Assembly: GCA_036394995.1 (NCBI GenBank)
Contig: DASWED010000001.1
Coordinates: forward strand, 28,193-92,192
DNA: 64,000 nt
Reading direction: 5' to 3'
From: DASWED01 sp036394995
GTDB taxonomy: Bacteria; Actinomycetota; UBA4738; JACQTL01
Below, piece by piece: positions 46,756-55,253 of the stretch. A model generated the notes under the pieces. The model saw only the letters and a list, made by a program, of their open reading frames with translations, searched no databases and had not been told where the DNA came from. The position numbers and the translations under genes were made by a program. Within the stretch, counting starts at the first letter, position 1, and every line of letters starts with the position of its first letter.

Positions 46756-48219
46756 TCAGGCGGGGACGGCGCGGCTGGCCGCCCACGTACGGAGGGCCAC
46801 GATGTCCTCGGCCCGGGACCGGGACAGGGGGACGGTGCCCCTGATCTCGGCCAGGATCGCATCGGTGGTGAGATCCGTCCCGGCCGCGAAGGCCCTGTAC
46901 AGGGCGGCCACGATGGCCGCCTCGATCTCCGCCCCGGTGAACCCCTCGGATGCCGCGGACAGCCCCGCGACGTCGAACGCCGCCGGGTCCCGGTGCCGCC
47001 GCGTCAACTGGGACCGGAGGATGGCCTCTCGTTCGGCGGGCTTCGGGAGATCCACGAAGAAGATCTCGTCGAACCGGCCCTTGCGCAGGAACTCCGGGGG
47101 CAGTCGCGTCACGTCGTTCGCGGTGGCCACCACGAACACCCCCGGTGGGCGCTCCTGCATCCACCGCAGGAACGTGCCGAGCAGCCGCTGGGTCACGCCC
47201 CCGTCGCTCTCACCACCTGTGGCGAACCCCTTCTCGATCTCGTCGATCCACAGCACCACGGGCGCCATGGCCACGGCCTCCTGGAGGGTGCTGTCCAGCC
47301 GTTCCTCGGACTGCCCCACGTAGGACCCGAACAGCCGGGCCGGGTCCAGCAGGGCGAGCGGCATCGACCACGCCTGTGCGATGGCCTTCGCCATCATCGA
47401 CTTCCCGCATCCCGGGACGCCGGTGAGCAGGACTCCCTTGGGCGGATCGAGACCGAACTTCGTCGCGTCGGGGCCGAGCGCCCGCGCCCGGAGCTTCAGC
47501 CACTCCTTGAGGTGGTCCATGCCGCCCACCTCGTCGATCCCGGCCCCGGTGTCGACCAGCTCCAGCGTGCCCGATCCCTGCGCCAGCTCGGCCCGCGCCC
47601 GGCGGACACCCTCCACGTCCTCCGGCGTCAGGGCCCGATCCTGCGCCGCGGCCTGGCGGATCAGCCGTTCCGCCTCGCCCAGCGACACGCCGCGCATCGC
47701 CTCGGCCATCTCGTGGATCTCGGCGTCCCCGATCTTCATGGCGACCTGCTGCACCGACAGCTCCTGGACCACCCGGCGCACCACGTTCTCCAGCTCCTGG
47801 GCCTCGGGCGGTGGTTCGACCCACGGCACCGCGAGATCCCCCAACGCGTCCGGGACCTGGTGGCTCGTGCCGGTGAGGACGAGCGTCTGGCCGGGCCTGG
47901 CGGCCTGGGCGATCTCCTTGATCCGCCGCACCACCGTCGCGTCGGTGAGGCTCGGCTGGACGTCGGCGAACACGAACACCCCGGGGTCGGTCAGCTGCGC
48001 GACGAACGCCAGCCCGCGGTTCGGGTCCTGGGTCCCGTACTGCGGGGGGAAGCCGTCCTTGGCCAGACCCGTGGCGACCGACCATGTCCACACCGGCGCC
48101 CCGACGCTCGCCGCTGCCGTCCGCACGAGCTGCAGGAACCTGGGCTCGTCGCGCGCCTCCACCATCAGCAGCGGATACCGCGACGCCAGCAGGACGCTGA
48201 GGTCCGAGCTCGTCTCCAT
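46756..48219 (-). CDS. AAA+ ATPase, Ycf46-like
   Basis: A 487-aa soluble ATPase. The N-terminal half (about residues 1-230) is the Ycf46-type degenerate AAA-like domain (LLASRYPLLMVEARDEPRFL). The C-terminal AAA+ module has Walker A GVPGCGKSM, Walker B VVLWIDEIEKGF, sensor 1 ATAND, arginine fingers in FLRKGRFDEIFFVDLP and the lid ASEGFTGAEIEAAIVAALY. Ycf46-like proteins occur in cyanobacteria, plastids and scattered bacteria and have been linked to stress or carbon acclimation, but their action is not settled. It is the first gene of the minus-strand group with the MoaD/BNR and YcaQ-like genes. Confidence 0.87.
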   Translation of the reverse strand: METSSDLSVLLASRYPLLMVEARDEPRFLQLVRTAAASVGAPVWTWSVATGLAKDGFPPQYGTQDPNRGLAFVAQLTDPGVFVFADVQPSLTDATVVRRIKEIAQAARPGQTLVLTGTSHQVPDALGDLAVPWVEPPPEAQELENVVRRVVQELSVQQVAMKIGDAEIHEMAEAMRGVSLGEAERLIRQAAAQDRALTPEDVEGVRRARAELAQGSGTLELVDTGAGIDEVGGMDHLKEWLKLRARALGPDATKFGLDPPKGVLLTGVPGCGKSMMAKAIAQAWSMPLALLDPARLFGSYVGQSEERLDSTLQEAVAMAPVVLWIDEIEKGFATGGESDGGVTQRLLGTFLRWMQERPPGVFVVATANDVTRLPPEFLRKGRFDEIFFVDLPKPAEREAILRSQLTRRHRDPAAFDVAGLSAASEGFTGAEIEAAIVAALYRAFAAGTDLTTDAILAEIRGTVPLSRSRAEDIVALRTWAASRAVPA

Positions 48220-48315
48220 CGAACGGGACCTTATCGGGCCGGCGACCCTCCGGGTGAACTCCGGCCGGAATTGGCCCTCCCACGCCGGGGCGCCGCTGTA
48301 CGCTGGCCCGCGGCC

Positions 48316-49260
48316 ATGCACCTGCTCGACGCCCTCCCGGAGATCCTGACCGCCGACATCGACGGCCCCGTCGCGTACGTCGAATGGCCGTCCGAGAGCA
48401 CCGACGTCACGGGCCCGACATTCGTGTGCGTGCACGGGCTGGGGGGGTCGCATCTGAACTGGATGCAGGTGGGGCCCATGCTGGCCGCGCACGGCCGGGT
48501 CCTGGCCCTGGATCTGGCGGGATTCGGCCTGACCCCCCGCGCCGGGCGGAGCTCGGCGCTCCCGGCAAACCGGGCCCTGCTGTCGAGGTTCGTGCAGGAG
48601 ATGGCCGAGCCACCCGTGATCCTCGTGGGGAACTCGATGGGCGGCTCGCTCTCGATCCTCCAGGCCGCCTACGAGCCCCGGAGCGTGGCCGGGCTGATCC
48701 TCACGAGCCCCGCGCTGCCGTGGACCGCGCGAGGCCGCCCGCCGGCGGCGGTGGTCATGGCGACGTTCGCCATCTACCAGATGCCGCGCGTCGGCGAGGC
48801 GTTCGTCCGGGCCCGCAACAGCCGGCTGGGGCCGGAGCGGCTGGTGGAGGAGGGTTTCAAGGTGGTGATGGCCGATCCCGCCTCGCTCCCCGTCGAGATC
48901 GCCGAGGCCCACGTCGAGCTGGCCCGCCGGAGGGCCGAGGACCCCGACTCCGTCCCCGCGTACCTCCAGGCAGCGCGCTCCCTGCTGTCACTGGCCGGCC
49001 GGCGGCCGTTCGTCGGCGAGGTCCTGGGGCGGGTCCACCAGCCCGTGATCGTGATCCACGGGCGCAAGGACCGGCTGGTGCGCATCCACCTGGCCCGGGC
49101 CGCCGTCAAGGGCCGCGAGAACTGGGAGCTCCACGAGCTGGACGGCGTCGGGCACGCCGCCCAGCTCGAGGCCCCCGACCGGTGGATGGCTGCGGTGGAG
49201 CCGTGGTTGGAGCGTCAGGGCCGCTCGTTCGTGCCGTCCACGATCCCGGACTCCAGGTAG
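48316..49260 (+). CDS. Alpha/beta-fold hydrolase
   Basis: A 314-aa hydrolase has FVCVHGLGGSHLNW (oxyanion loop), the nucleophile elbow LVGNSMGGSLS with catalytic Ser, the acid in IHGRKDRLVR and the His in DGVGHAAQLE. No signal peptide is present. It belongs to the broad family of esterases, lipases and C-C hydrolases, and the substrate cannot be told. It is divergent from the AAA+ ATPase (96 bp between starts) and its last 46 bp overlap the end of the convergent CU044_5270-type gene. Confidence 0.86.
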   Translation: MHLLDALPEILTADIDGPVAYVEWPSESTDVTGPTFVCVHGLGGSHLNWMQVGPMLAAHGRVLALDLAGFGLTPRAGRSSALPANRALLSRFVQEMAEPPVILVGNSMGGSLSILQAAYEPRSVAGLILTSPALPWTARGRPPAAVVMATFAIYQMPRVGEAFVRARNSRLGPERLVEEGFKVVMADPASLPVEIAEAHVELARRRAEDPDSVPAYLQAARSLLSLAGRRPFVGEVLGRVHQPVIVIHGRKDRLVRIHLARAAVKGRENWELHELDGVGHAAQLEAPDRWMAAVEPWLERQGRSFVPSTIPDSR

Positions 49261-50084
49261 GACGCCCAGCTTCCCGGGACGGTCGTCCCACCGTCGGTCC
49301 GGACGTCCCGTTCGCCGAGGAACACGGACGTCGCCGGGTCGAAGATCAGCTCGTACCGGACCCCCCGGTGGGTGTAGCCGACCCCGACCCCCGGACGGCC
49401 GACCTCATCGGTCGTGTCGCCGAGGTATTCCACTCCTGGCAGGCTGGCCGCGACCTCGAACAGCGCCGATCGCAGCTCCGGCGACTCGAAGGCCGTCGTC
49501 GAGGAGAAGCTCTCCCTCAGGAGGTCCCCGACCACGACGAACATCTCGTAGTCCAGGGGCTGGTCGGCCTTCGACGCGCGCTCCTCGATGAACGCCCGGA
49601 GCGCGTCCCGGTCCGTCGGCACCTTCGAGAGGTCGTCGGCGTTCAGCTCGCCGGGGCGGAACTGCTCGCTCCACGCCGTGGATCCCCTGGTCTCCCTGAT
49701 ACGGCCGGACCCGTCCGGCGCGACCCAGGTCTCGCGGTCCACGTCCTCCCAGATGCATTCGTTCCCTTGGTCGCCCCGACACGTCTCGTAGCGCGCCAGG
49801 TACCTCGAGTAGACGTACTGGCCGGGGCCCACGGACACGGCGGGCTGCCGGGCGGCCACCGCCGCCAGGCGGTGCAGCGTCGCCGCCGCGGCCGACGTCC
49901 GATGGTTTCCGGGCAGCATCGTCGGCGCCAGGACGGCCGCCGCCGCCACGATCGCGACGACCGGTGCCAGCACCGACGCCCTCCGCACGCGCCGCTTCCG
50001 CCGGCCCGCCGACTCGATCGACGACACGTGCGCCGGAAGCCGGATCGGATCGAACGCCTCCTTGATGCGGTCCTCAACGTTCAT
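49215..50084 (-). CDS. CU044_5270-type membrane protein paired with an ECF sigma factor
   Basis: A 289-aa protein has a cytoplasmic N-terminus (MNVEDRIKEAFDPIRLPAHV), one membrane helix (APVVAIVAAAAVLAPTMLPG, about residues 40-59) and an extracytoplasmic domain. That domain contains the GPGQYVYSRYLARYE and RETWVAPDGSGRIRE segments typical of the actinobacterial CU044_5270 family. Such proteins lie directly downstream of SigE-like ECF sigma genes and are thought to act as sensors or anti-sigma partners. The ATG at 50084 overlaps the TGA of the upstream sigma frame (ATGA). The sensing role is inferred from context. Confidence 0.82.
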   Translation of the reverse strand: MNVEDRIKEAFDPIRLPAHVSSIESAGRRKRRVRRASVLAPVVAIVAAAAVLAPTMLPGNHRTSAAAATLHRLAAVAARQPAVSVGPGQYVYSRYLARYETCRGDQGNECIWEDVDRETWVAPDGSGRIRETRGSTAWSEQFRPGELNADDLSKVPTDRDALRAFIEERASKADQPLDYEMFVVVGDLLRESFSSTTAFESPELRSALFEVAASLPGVEYLGDTTDEVGRPGVGVGYTHRGVRYELIFDPATSVFLGERDVRTDGGTTVPGSWASYLESGIVDGTNERP

Positions 50085-50554
50085 GGCTCGACACCTCCTG
50101 TGTGAGTTGCCTCCGAAGCGACGACAGGGCCCGATGGAGGTGGGCCGTGACCGTCCCCGGGGCCACGCCCAGGGCCTCGGCCGTCTGCTCGGTGCTCAGG
50201 TCGAGCAGCCAGACGGAGCCCGATCACCTGCCGCTGGCGCTCCGGGAGCGCCATGACCGCGGCGACGACGTGACGGTCCAGGGGATCCTGGATCTCGATC
50301 TCGCCCTCGGGCCCGCCGGCCGGTCGCCTCCGGAGGCGCCGCCGCCAGGACGAACGGGCGTCGTTGAGCGCCGTCGCCGTCACCCAGGCGACGGGGGCGG
50401 CATGCCGGCCGACCCTCTCCCAGCGGGAGCACGCCCTGGTGAACGCCTCGCTCACGGCGTCCTCCGCGGCGTGCAGGTCGCCCGTGCACGCGTACACGGC
50501 TCGGAGAACGCGATGCCGGTTCTCCTCGTAGAACTCGCCGAACCCCTGCCCCAC
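50074..50554 (-). pseudogene. ECF sigma factor, SigE-like, with an apparent frameshift
   Basis: The first frame encodes region 2 of an ECF sigma factor (RVLRAVYACTGDLHAAEDAV, then WVTATALNDARSSWRRR) and the start of region 4 (LPERQRQVIGLRL). Near 50209 the sense of the protein moves to the next frame, where the helix-turn-helix is clear: LDLSTEQTAEALGVAPGTVT, then HLHRALSSLRRQ. That frame ends at 50074, inside the start of the next gene. As written, the first frame continues to 50081 with meaningless residues, leaving a sigma factor without its -35-binding helix. Either a one-base sequencing error or a true inactivating mutation explains this. Confidence 0.75.
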
Positions 50555-50634
50555 GGCCGCCTCCTCGTTGGCCTGTCACCCGGATAACGCGGGAGTCGAC
50601 GGTTCCACTTACACGGAAAGCGAAGACGGCTCGG

Positions 50635-52029
50635 TCAGACGCCGGCGGCCTTGGCCAGCTCGTCGACGGCCTCGTCGAACGACGCGGCCAGGAAGTCGAT
50701 GTCGGGCACCAGGTCCCAGTCGCCGGTGAACCCGAACCCCATGGTGCCGGCGAGCGACGTCACGGCGATCGACAGCCCGACGTTCTCGGCCGTGGGCATC
50801 ACCGGGTAGTTCACCAGCAGCCGGGCGCCCGCGATGTACATCGGGACCTGCGGGCCGGGGACGTTCGACACCACCACGTTGAACCACCGCCCGCGGGAGG
50901 CCAGCCGGGCGGCCAGCGCGTGCAGGGTGGGCGGGGCGAACCGGGTGATGTTCATGAGGGCGTCGGCGCCCACCGCCATCATCGAGTCCTTGAGGTCCTT
51001 GGTGGTCGCGGTGATCCTGTGCAGGCGGTTCACCGGGTCGATGGGACCCACCGGCAGCTCGACGAACAGCATCGACACGCGGTTCCCGAGCGCCATCTTC
51101 TCGGACTCGGCCCGCACGGAGACGGGCACCATGGCCCGGAGGACGCGGCCCCGGGTGGGCTCCCTCCGCGACTTCAGCAGCTTGTGCAACCCGCCGGCCA
51201 CCGTGGCCAGGACCACGTCGTTCACGGTGCCCCCGGCCGCGTTCTTGATGTCCTTGAACCGCTGGACCGGCGAGTCGGCCATCGCGAACCGCCTGTTCGG
51301 CCCGACCCGGCCGTCGAACGGACCTTTCGGTGGCGTCCCCATCCCGACGATCTCCCGGACGCCGCCCAGGACGCCGCCCATGCCGGACAGCATCCTGGCC
51401 GGCGCGCGGAACACGCTCTGGACGGTCCCCGCCGCCATGGCCACGGGGTTTCGGACCTGCTCCTTCAGCGCGTCGGCGAGCAGCGCGTTCCGGGACGGCA
51501 GCGGCTCCGGGACCCACGGCTCGGGAGTGGGGATCTGCGGCTCCGGCGCGAAGTCCAGCAGGACCGTGGCGATGTCGATCCCGGAGACGCCGTCGATCAT
51601 CGCGTGGTGGACCTTCGTGAGGATGGCCGCCAGTCCGTCCTCCAGGCCCTCGATGAGGTACATCTCCCACAGCGGCTTGCTCCGGTCCAGGGGCCGGCTG
51701 GCCACCCGCTGCACGAAGTCGGCCAGCTCCTTGCGGCTTCCCGGCGATGGCAGGGCCGCCCGGCGAAGGTGGAACTCCACGTCGAAGTCGGGATCGTCCG
51801 CCCACACCGGCCGGGCCACGTTTCCGGGAACGAACACCACCTTCTGCCGGAACCGTGGCACGAGGTGCAGCCGCGACGTGATGACGTGGGCCAGGTCCTC
51901 GAACCGGAGCACGCCGCCCGGTCGGTCCGACGGATCGAGGATCCCCACCCCGCCCACATGCATGTGCATGTACGGCCGCTCCAGGTACAGGAACGACGCG
52001 TCGAGCGCGGACAACCGGGTCGGAGGCAT
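50635..52029 (-). CDS. Wax ester synthase / diacylglycerol O-acyltransferase (WS/DGAT)
   Basis: A 464-aa bifunctional acyltransferase joins acyl-CoA to fatty alcohols or diacylglycerol, producing storage wax esters or triacylglycerol. The catalytic motif HHAMIDGVSG lies near residue 140. Other family segments are PLWEMYLIEGL, GGTVNDVVLATVAGGL, the NVPGP stretch and the C-terminal GFTGDWDLVPD. The start ATG 52029 begins MPPTRLSALDASFLYLE, the classic N-terminus. It stands alone between the ECF region and the FG-GAP gene. Storage lipid synthesis by such enzymes is common in soil actinobacteria. Confidence 0.93.
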   Translation of the reverse strand: MPPTRLSALDASFLYLERPYMHMHVGGVGILDPSDRPGGVLRFEDLAHVITSRLHLVPRFRQKVVFVPGNVARPVWADDPDFDVEFHLRRAALPSPGSRKELADFVQRVASRPLDRSKPLWEMYLIEGLEDGLAAILTKVHHAMIDGVSGIDIATVLLDFAPEPQIPTPEPWVPEPLPSRNALLADALKEQVRNPVAMAAGTVQSVFRAPARMLSGMGGVLGGVREIVGMGTPPKGPFDGRVGPNRRFAMADSPVQRFKDIKNAAGGTVNDVVLATVAGGLHKLLKSRREPTRGRVLRAMVPVSVRAESEKMALGNRVSMLFVELPVGPIDPVNRLHRITATTKDLKDSMMAVGADALMNITRFAPPTLHALAARLASRGRWFNVVVSNVPGPQVPMYIAGARLLVNYPVMPTAENVGLSIAVTSLAGTMGFGFTGDWDLVPDIDFLAASFDEAVDELAKAAGV

Positions 52030-52275
52030 ACCGACAAGGTACGCCCGTGCGGGCAGGAGCCTCAAACCGCTCGGCCCGCTTGGGCCCCGCGTCGGGTTGC
52101 GGTTCGTGCCTCGGCTCCCCCAACGCCGTACTGCGCGGCTCGCGCTTGTCCGGCGCGGGGTGCCTACGGTCGGCTCCGTGCGGCGCCCCCCACTCCGCGC
52201 CGCCTCGGTGTCGCCTGACCGGTGAGCGCGTGAAGACCGCACAGGCGCGAGCTCCCGATCAGACGGAGAGATCGG

Positions 52276-53862
52276 TTAACGGCCGACGGCCACGGTTCTG
52301 CCGAACTGCTCGTTGAATACGGCGCCGGCCGCGATCTGGGGGGTCTGCTCGGTGAAGCGCTGGGCGCCCGCGGAGGCCAGGCCGTTCGCTGTGCCGTACA
52401 CGACGTAGGCCGCGCCGGCCTTGGCGACGTCCGAGCCGCTCACCGGGACCTCGGTGTCGGGAGCCCCGATGAGCAGGTCGGCTCGGCTGTCGTGCCCGAG
52501 GTTCCCGGCGGCGACCGACCGGCCGAACGACTCCGGGTTGTCGCTCCCGTGGAGGCCGGCCGAGGCTGGGCTCCAGATCTGCGAGTTCGTCCCGGTCAGG
52601 CCCTTCGTGCTCCCGTACAGCACGATCACCGCCCCGGCGCCGGGGACGCCGCCCGCCTTGTGCAGCGGCGATCCCACGGCGAGGTCGGTCAGCGAACTGT
52701 GCCCGTAGTTGGCCGCGGCCAGCGAGACGCCGAACGCGTTGAAGTTCGCGGACGTCCCCATGACGTTCGGGGAGTCCTCGGTGATCTTCTGGATCCCGCC
52801 GTCGCCGATCCCCCCGGGCCCGCCGTACAGCACCCACAGCGCGCCGGCGCTGTTGTGGGTGCCGACGTCCCGGCCGGGCTCGCCGATGGCGAGATCCTTG
52901 CGGGCGCCCTTGCCGAAATTGCCCAGGGCCAGCCCGGCCCCGAAGGCGCCGCCCTGTTCGGGGTCGCCGGCGAACCCGGGCGAGTTCAGCGTGAACCGCT
53001 TCGCGCCCGCCCCCGACAGGCCGCCCGCTGTGCCGAACTGGACCGTGACCGAACCGGCGGCGACCTCACCGCCCACGGTCTCGCCGGTCGCTCCGACCAC
53101 CAGCTCTGCCCGCCCATCGCCGTTGAGGTCGCCGGCGGCCAGGCTCGAGCCCCATCCGTTGCCCGCGGTGCGGGTCCCGGGGATCCCCGTGGAGTTCTGG
53201 TCGAACCGGTCGGCGCCAACCGTCTCCAGCCCGTCCACCGAGCCGTACAGCACGACGACCTCGCCGGCGTTGCTGGCCCCGCCGGCCACCCTGGCGGAGG
53301 CCGCCAGGTCCGCGAAGCCGTCGCCATCGAAGTCGCCCGCGGCGAGCGCCTGGCCCCACCGGTCATTGGAGTCGCCCCCCGCGGGCACACCGCCCTGGCC
53401 GTTCACGAACCGCAGGCTGAGGTGCGAGTTCAGGCCCTGGGACGACCCGTTCACGATGAACACCTTGCCGATGTCGCCGCCGTCGCCGGGGGCCCCCACG
53501 GCTAGGTCGGTGAACCCGTCGTGGTCGAAGTCGCCGGTGGCGAGCGCCGAGCCGAACTCGTCGCCCGGATCCGAGGTGTCGTCCAGCCCGCTCGAGTCCT
53601 CGTTGAGGATCTGGGCCGTGTCGAGGTCCGCCCCGCCGGACGCTCCGTAGACCGCCACCACCTGGCCGGCCTCGGCATCGCTCCCCACCTTCTCGAAAGG
53701 CGCCCCGACCGCGGCGTCCGCGAAGCCGTCGCCGTCGAAGTTCGCCTTCAGCCCGGCGTCGTGGGGCGTTCGAGCCGGGCTGCCCGGCGCCGCTCCTGCG
53801 GCGATCCATACCGGGAACACCCCGGCCACGAGCGCGATGGCGAACAGGACTCTGCGGATCAC
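52276..53862 (-). CDS. Secreted FG-GAP repeat (integrin-alpha-like propeller) protein
   Basis: A 528-aa exported protein has a signal peptide (VLFAIALVAGVFPVWIAAGA) and then seven FG-GAP repeats. Each repeat carries a calcium-loop-like segment (FDGDGFADAAVGAP, FDHDGFTDLAVGAP, LNGDGRAELVVGAT and similar) and a VxVxYG strand. Seven repeats make one beta-propeller, and later repeats have lost some Asp ligands (FGKGARKDLAIGEP). Such proteins are cell-surface or extracellular binding modules. No enzyme domain is attached. The GTG start at 53862 follows GGGAGG. The two small Cys/His-rich genes lie just upstream on the same strand. Confidence 0.85.
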   Translation of the reverse strand: MIRRVLFAIALVAGVFPVWIAAGAAPGSPARTPHDAGLKANFDGDGFADAAVGAPFEKVGSDAEAGQVVAVYGASGGADLDTAQILNEDSSGLDDTSDPGDEFGSALATGDFDHDGFTDLAVGAPGDGGDIGKVFIVNGSSQGLNSHLSLRFVNGQGGVPAGGDSNDRWGQALAAGDFDGDGFADLAASARVAGGASNAGEVVVLYGSVDGLETVGADRFDQNSTGIPGTRTAGNGWGSSLAAGDLNGDGRAELVVGATGETVGGEVAAGSVTVQFGTAGGLSGAGAKRFTLNSPGFAGDPEQGGAFGAGLALGNFGKGARKDLAIGEPGRDVGTHNSAGALWVLYGGPGGIGDGGIQKITEDSPNVMGTSANFNAFGVSLAAANYGHSSLTDLAVGSPLHKAGGVPGAGAVIVLYGSTKGLTGTNSQIWSPASAGLHGSDNPESFGRSVAAGNLGHDSRADLLIGAPDTEVPVSGSDVAKAGAAYVVYGTANGLASAGAQRFTEQTPQIAAGAVFNEQFGRTVAVGR

Positions 53863-53924
53863 GGCGGCCTCCCTGGATCGGTCTGCGGTTGCGCGAACGC
53901 TACACCGAGGCCCCGGACCGAGGA

Positions 53925-54056
53925 TCAGTCGTGGTCGTGCGGGTGGTCATTCGGCTGTTCGTGCGGATGGTCGTGCCCGTGCTCGGTGCCGCCGGACGAT
54001 GGATCCTGGGGCTCCTCGCCCTCGGGGCTCCGACCGGAGCCCTTCCTGGCTGGCAT
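53925..54056 (-). CDS. 43-aa histidine-rich small protein
   Basis: ATG 54056 follows directly after the TGA of the upstream 60-aa gene with no spacer. The frame runs 43 codons to TGA at 53925. The N-terminus is polar (MPARKGSGRSPEGEEPQDPS) and the C-terminus is a metal-chelator-like tail with seven His and alternating Asp (TEHGHDHPHE, then NDHPHDHD). The position suggests translational coupling. The HxHDH pattern fits a zinc, nickel or copper chaperone or storage tail. The small size and lack of a recognised family keep confidence moderate. Confidence 0.55.
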   Translation of the reverse strand: MPARKGSGRSPEGEEPQDPSSGGTEHGHDHPHEQPNDHPHDHD

Positions 54057-54239
54057 TCAGCACCCGGGCTCTCCGTGGTTCCCGCAACACCCCCCGCGGA
54101 TGAACGTGGCGATGGTCCGGTTCTTGGCCACCTTCGCCAGCTTGACCGCCAGCGGATCCGTGCTGTCGCGCCAGTTCTTCGCGTAGTCGGCGGCGAAATC
54201 CTTCAGCCGCCGGGGCTGTTTGGGCTTGTCCTCACCCAT
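54057..54239 (-). CDS. 60-aa small protein with a Cys-rich C-terminus
   Basis: A 60-aa protein with a basic, probably helical body (LKDFAADYAKNWRDSTDPLA) ends in a Cys/Gly tail, IRGGCCGNHGEPGC. Three Cys and one His in ten residues could bind a metal. Small actinobacterial proteins with a basic amphipathic body and a similar CC...GxxGC ending exist, but their function is unknown to me. ATG 54239 has no strong Shine-Dalgarno sequence. It is followed without a gap by the His-rich gene, and preceded by the EamA transporter gene 22 bp upstream on the same strand. Confidence 0.65.
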   Translation of the reverse strand: MGEDKPKQPRRLKDFAADYAKNWRDSTDPLAVKLAKVAKNRTIATFIRGGCCGNHGEPGC

Positions 54240-54261
54240 GTTGCCCGAAGCGTACTCCGGG

Positions 54262-55176
54262 TCAGGGAACCTCGGGTTCGGCCTCCGGCGCCACGCGGGC
54301 CAGGCTGGCGGTGACGGCGCCGGCCAGGATCAGGACCCCGCCGCCGACCACGCCGGCCCGGATCGGTTCGTCGAGGAACAGGAACGCGAGCACGGTGGCG
54401 GACAGGGGCTCGGTGGCCGCGACGATCGCGGTCCGGACCGGCCCCAGGCGGCGGAGGCCGGCGAACAGGCACACGAACGCGCCGGCGGTGGCCGCGCCCA
54501 TGCCGAACAGCGGCGCCCACTGGCGGAGGCCCCGCGGGACCTCGGCGTGGCCCGTGACCAGGGCCACCACGGCCAGGGCCAGCGACGCGAACAGGCTCAC
54601 CCACATCGCGCCGGCCAGGGCGTCGGTTCGCCGGAGGACCCGGTCGGCCCCCAGGAGGTAGCCCGAATACACGGTCGCGGCGCCCAGCGCGAACAGAACC
54701 CCGAGCCCGGTGATGGCCAGTCCCCCCGAGGCCAGGATCACGAGGGAGGCCCCGGCCAGCGCGCACAGCAGGCTCGCGCCGATCATCCATCCCGGGGCGC
54801 CCTGCCCCAGGGCCATCGAGCCCAGCGTCACCAGGATCGGATACGTGAAGAACAGCAGCGTGACGGCGGCGGCCTCGCCGTGGGTCGCGGCCAGGAAGAA
54901 CAGCGAAGCCTCCACCGCGTAGCCGAACATCGCCAGAAACGCCAGCGGTACCCGCTCCGTTCGCGCCGGGAGGGCCGGCCGCCGCAGCACCGCAAGCACC
55001 GCCAACAGCAGCACGGCCCCGAACGCGAACCGCACCGCGAGCATCGTCGGCACGTCGAGCGCCCGCGGCCCCCTGGTGAGGATCTTGCCGAGCACCACGA
55101 CGATCCCGAACTGGAACGAGGCCGCCACGATGAAGAGTCCGCCCACTGCCTCCGCGCTCCGCCGCCCGGTCCGCAC
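54262..55176 (-). CDS. EamA-family (DMT superfamily) transporter
   Basis: A 304-aa membrane protein has ten hydrophobic helices arranged as two EamA repeats. The first starts GGLFIVAASFQFGIVVVLGK and the second GLGVLFALGAATVYSGYLLG. The second repeat ends in AATEPLSATVLAFLFLDEPI, the conserved ExxxxxxxxxxxxxxE region of the family. Drug/metabolite transporters of this kind export amino acids, nucleotides or metabolites. GTG 55176 is the first reasonable start; a GTG nearer the first helix (55146) is also possible. It may be co-transcribed with the two small Cys/His-rich genes downstream. Confidence 0.86.
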   Translation of the reverse strand: MRTGRRSAEAVGGLFIVAASFQFGIVVVLGKILTRGPRALDVPTMLAVRFAFGAVLLLAVLAVLRRPALPARTERVPLAFLAMFGYAVEASLFFLAATHGEAAAVTLLFFTYPILVTLGSMALGQGAPGWMIGASLLCALAGASLVILASGGLAITGLGVLFALGAATVYSGYLLGADRVLRRTDALAGAMWVSLFASLALAVVALVTGHAEVPRGLRQWAPLFGMGAATAGAFVCLFAGLRRLGPVRTAIVAATEPLSATVLAFLFLDEPIRAGVVGGGVLILAGAVTASLARVAPEAEPEVP

Positions 55177-55253
55177 GAGCGGCCATGCTAGCGGCGGACG
55201 TGGCCCGGCCCGACCAGACCCACCCACAAGCCCGCCGGGAAGTCCAACTCGGA

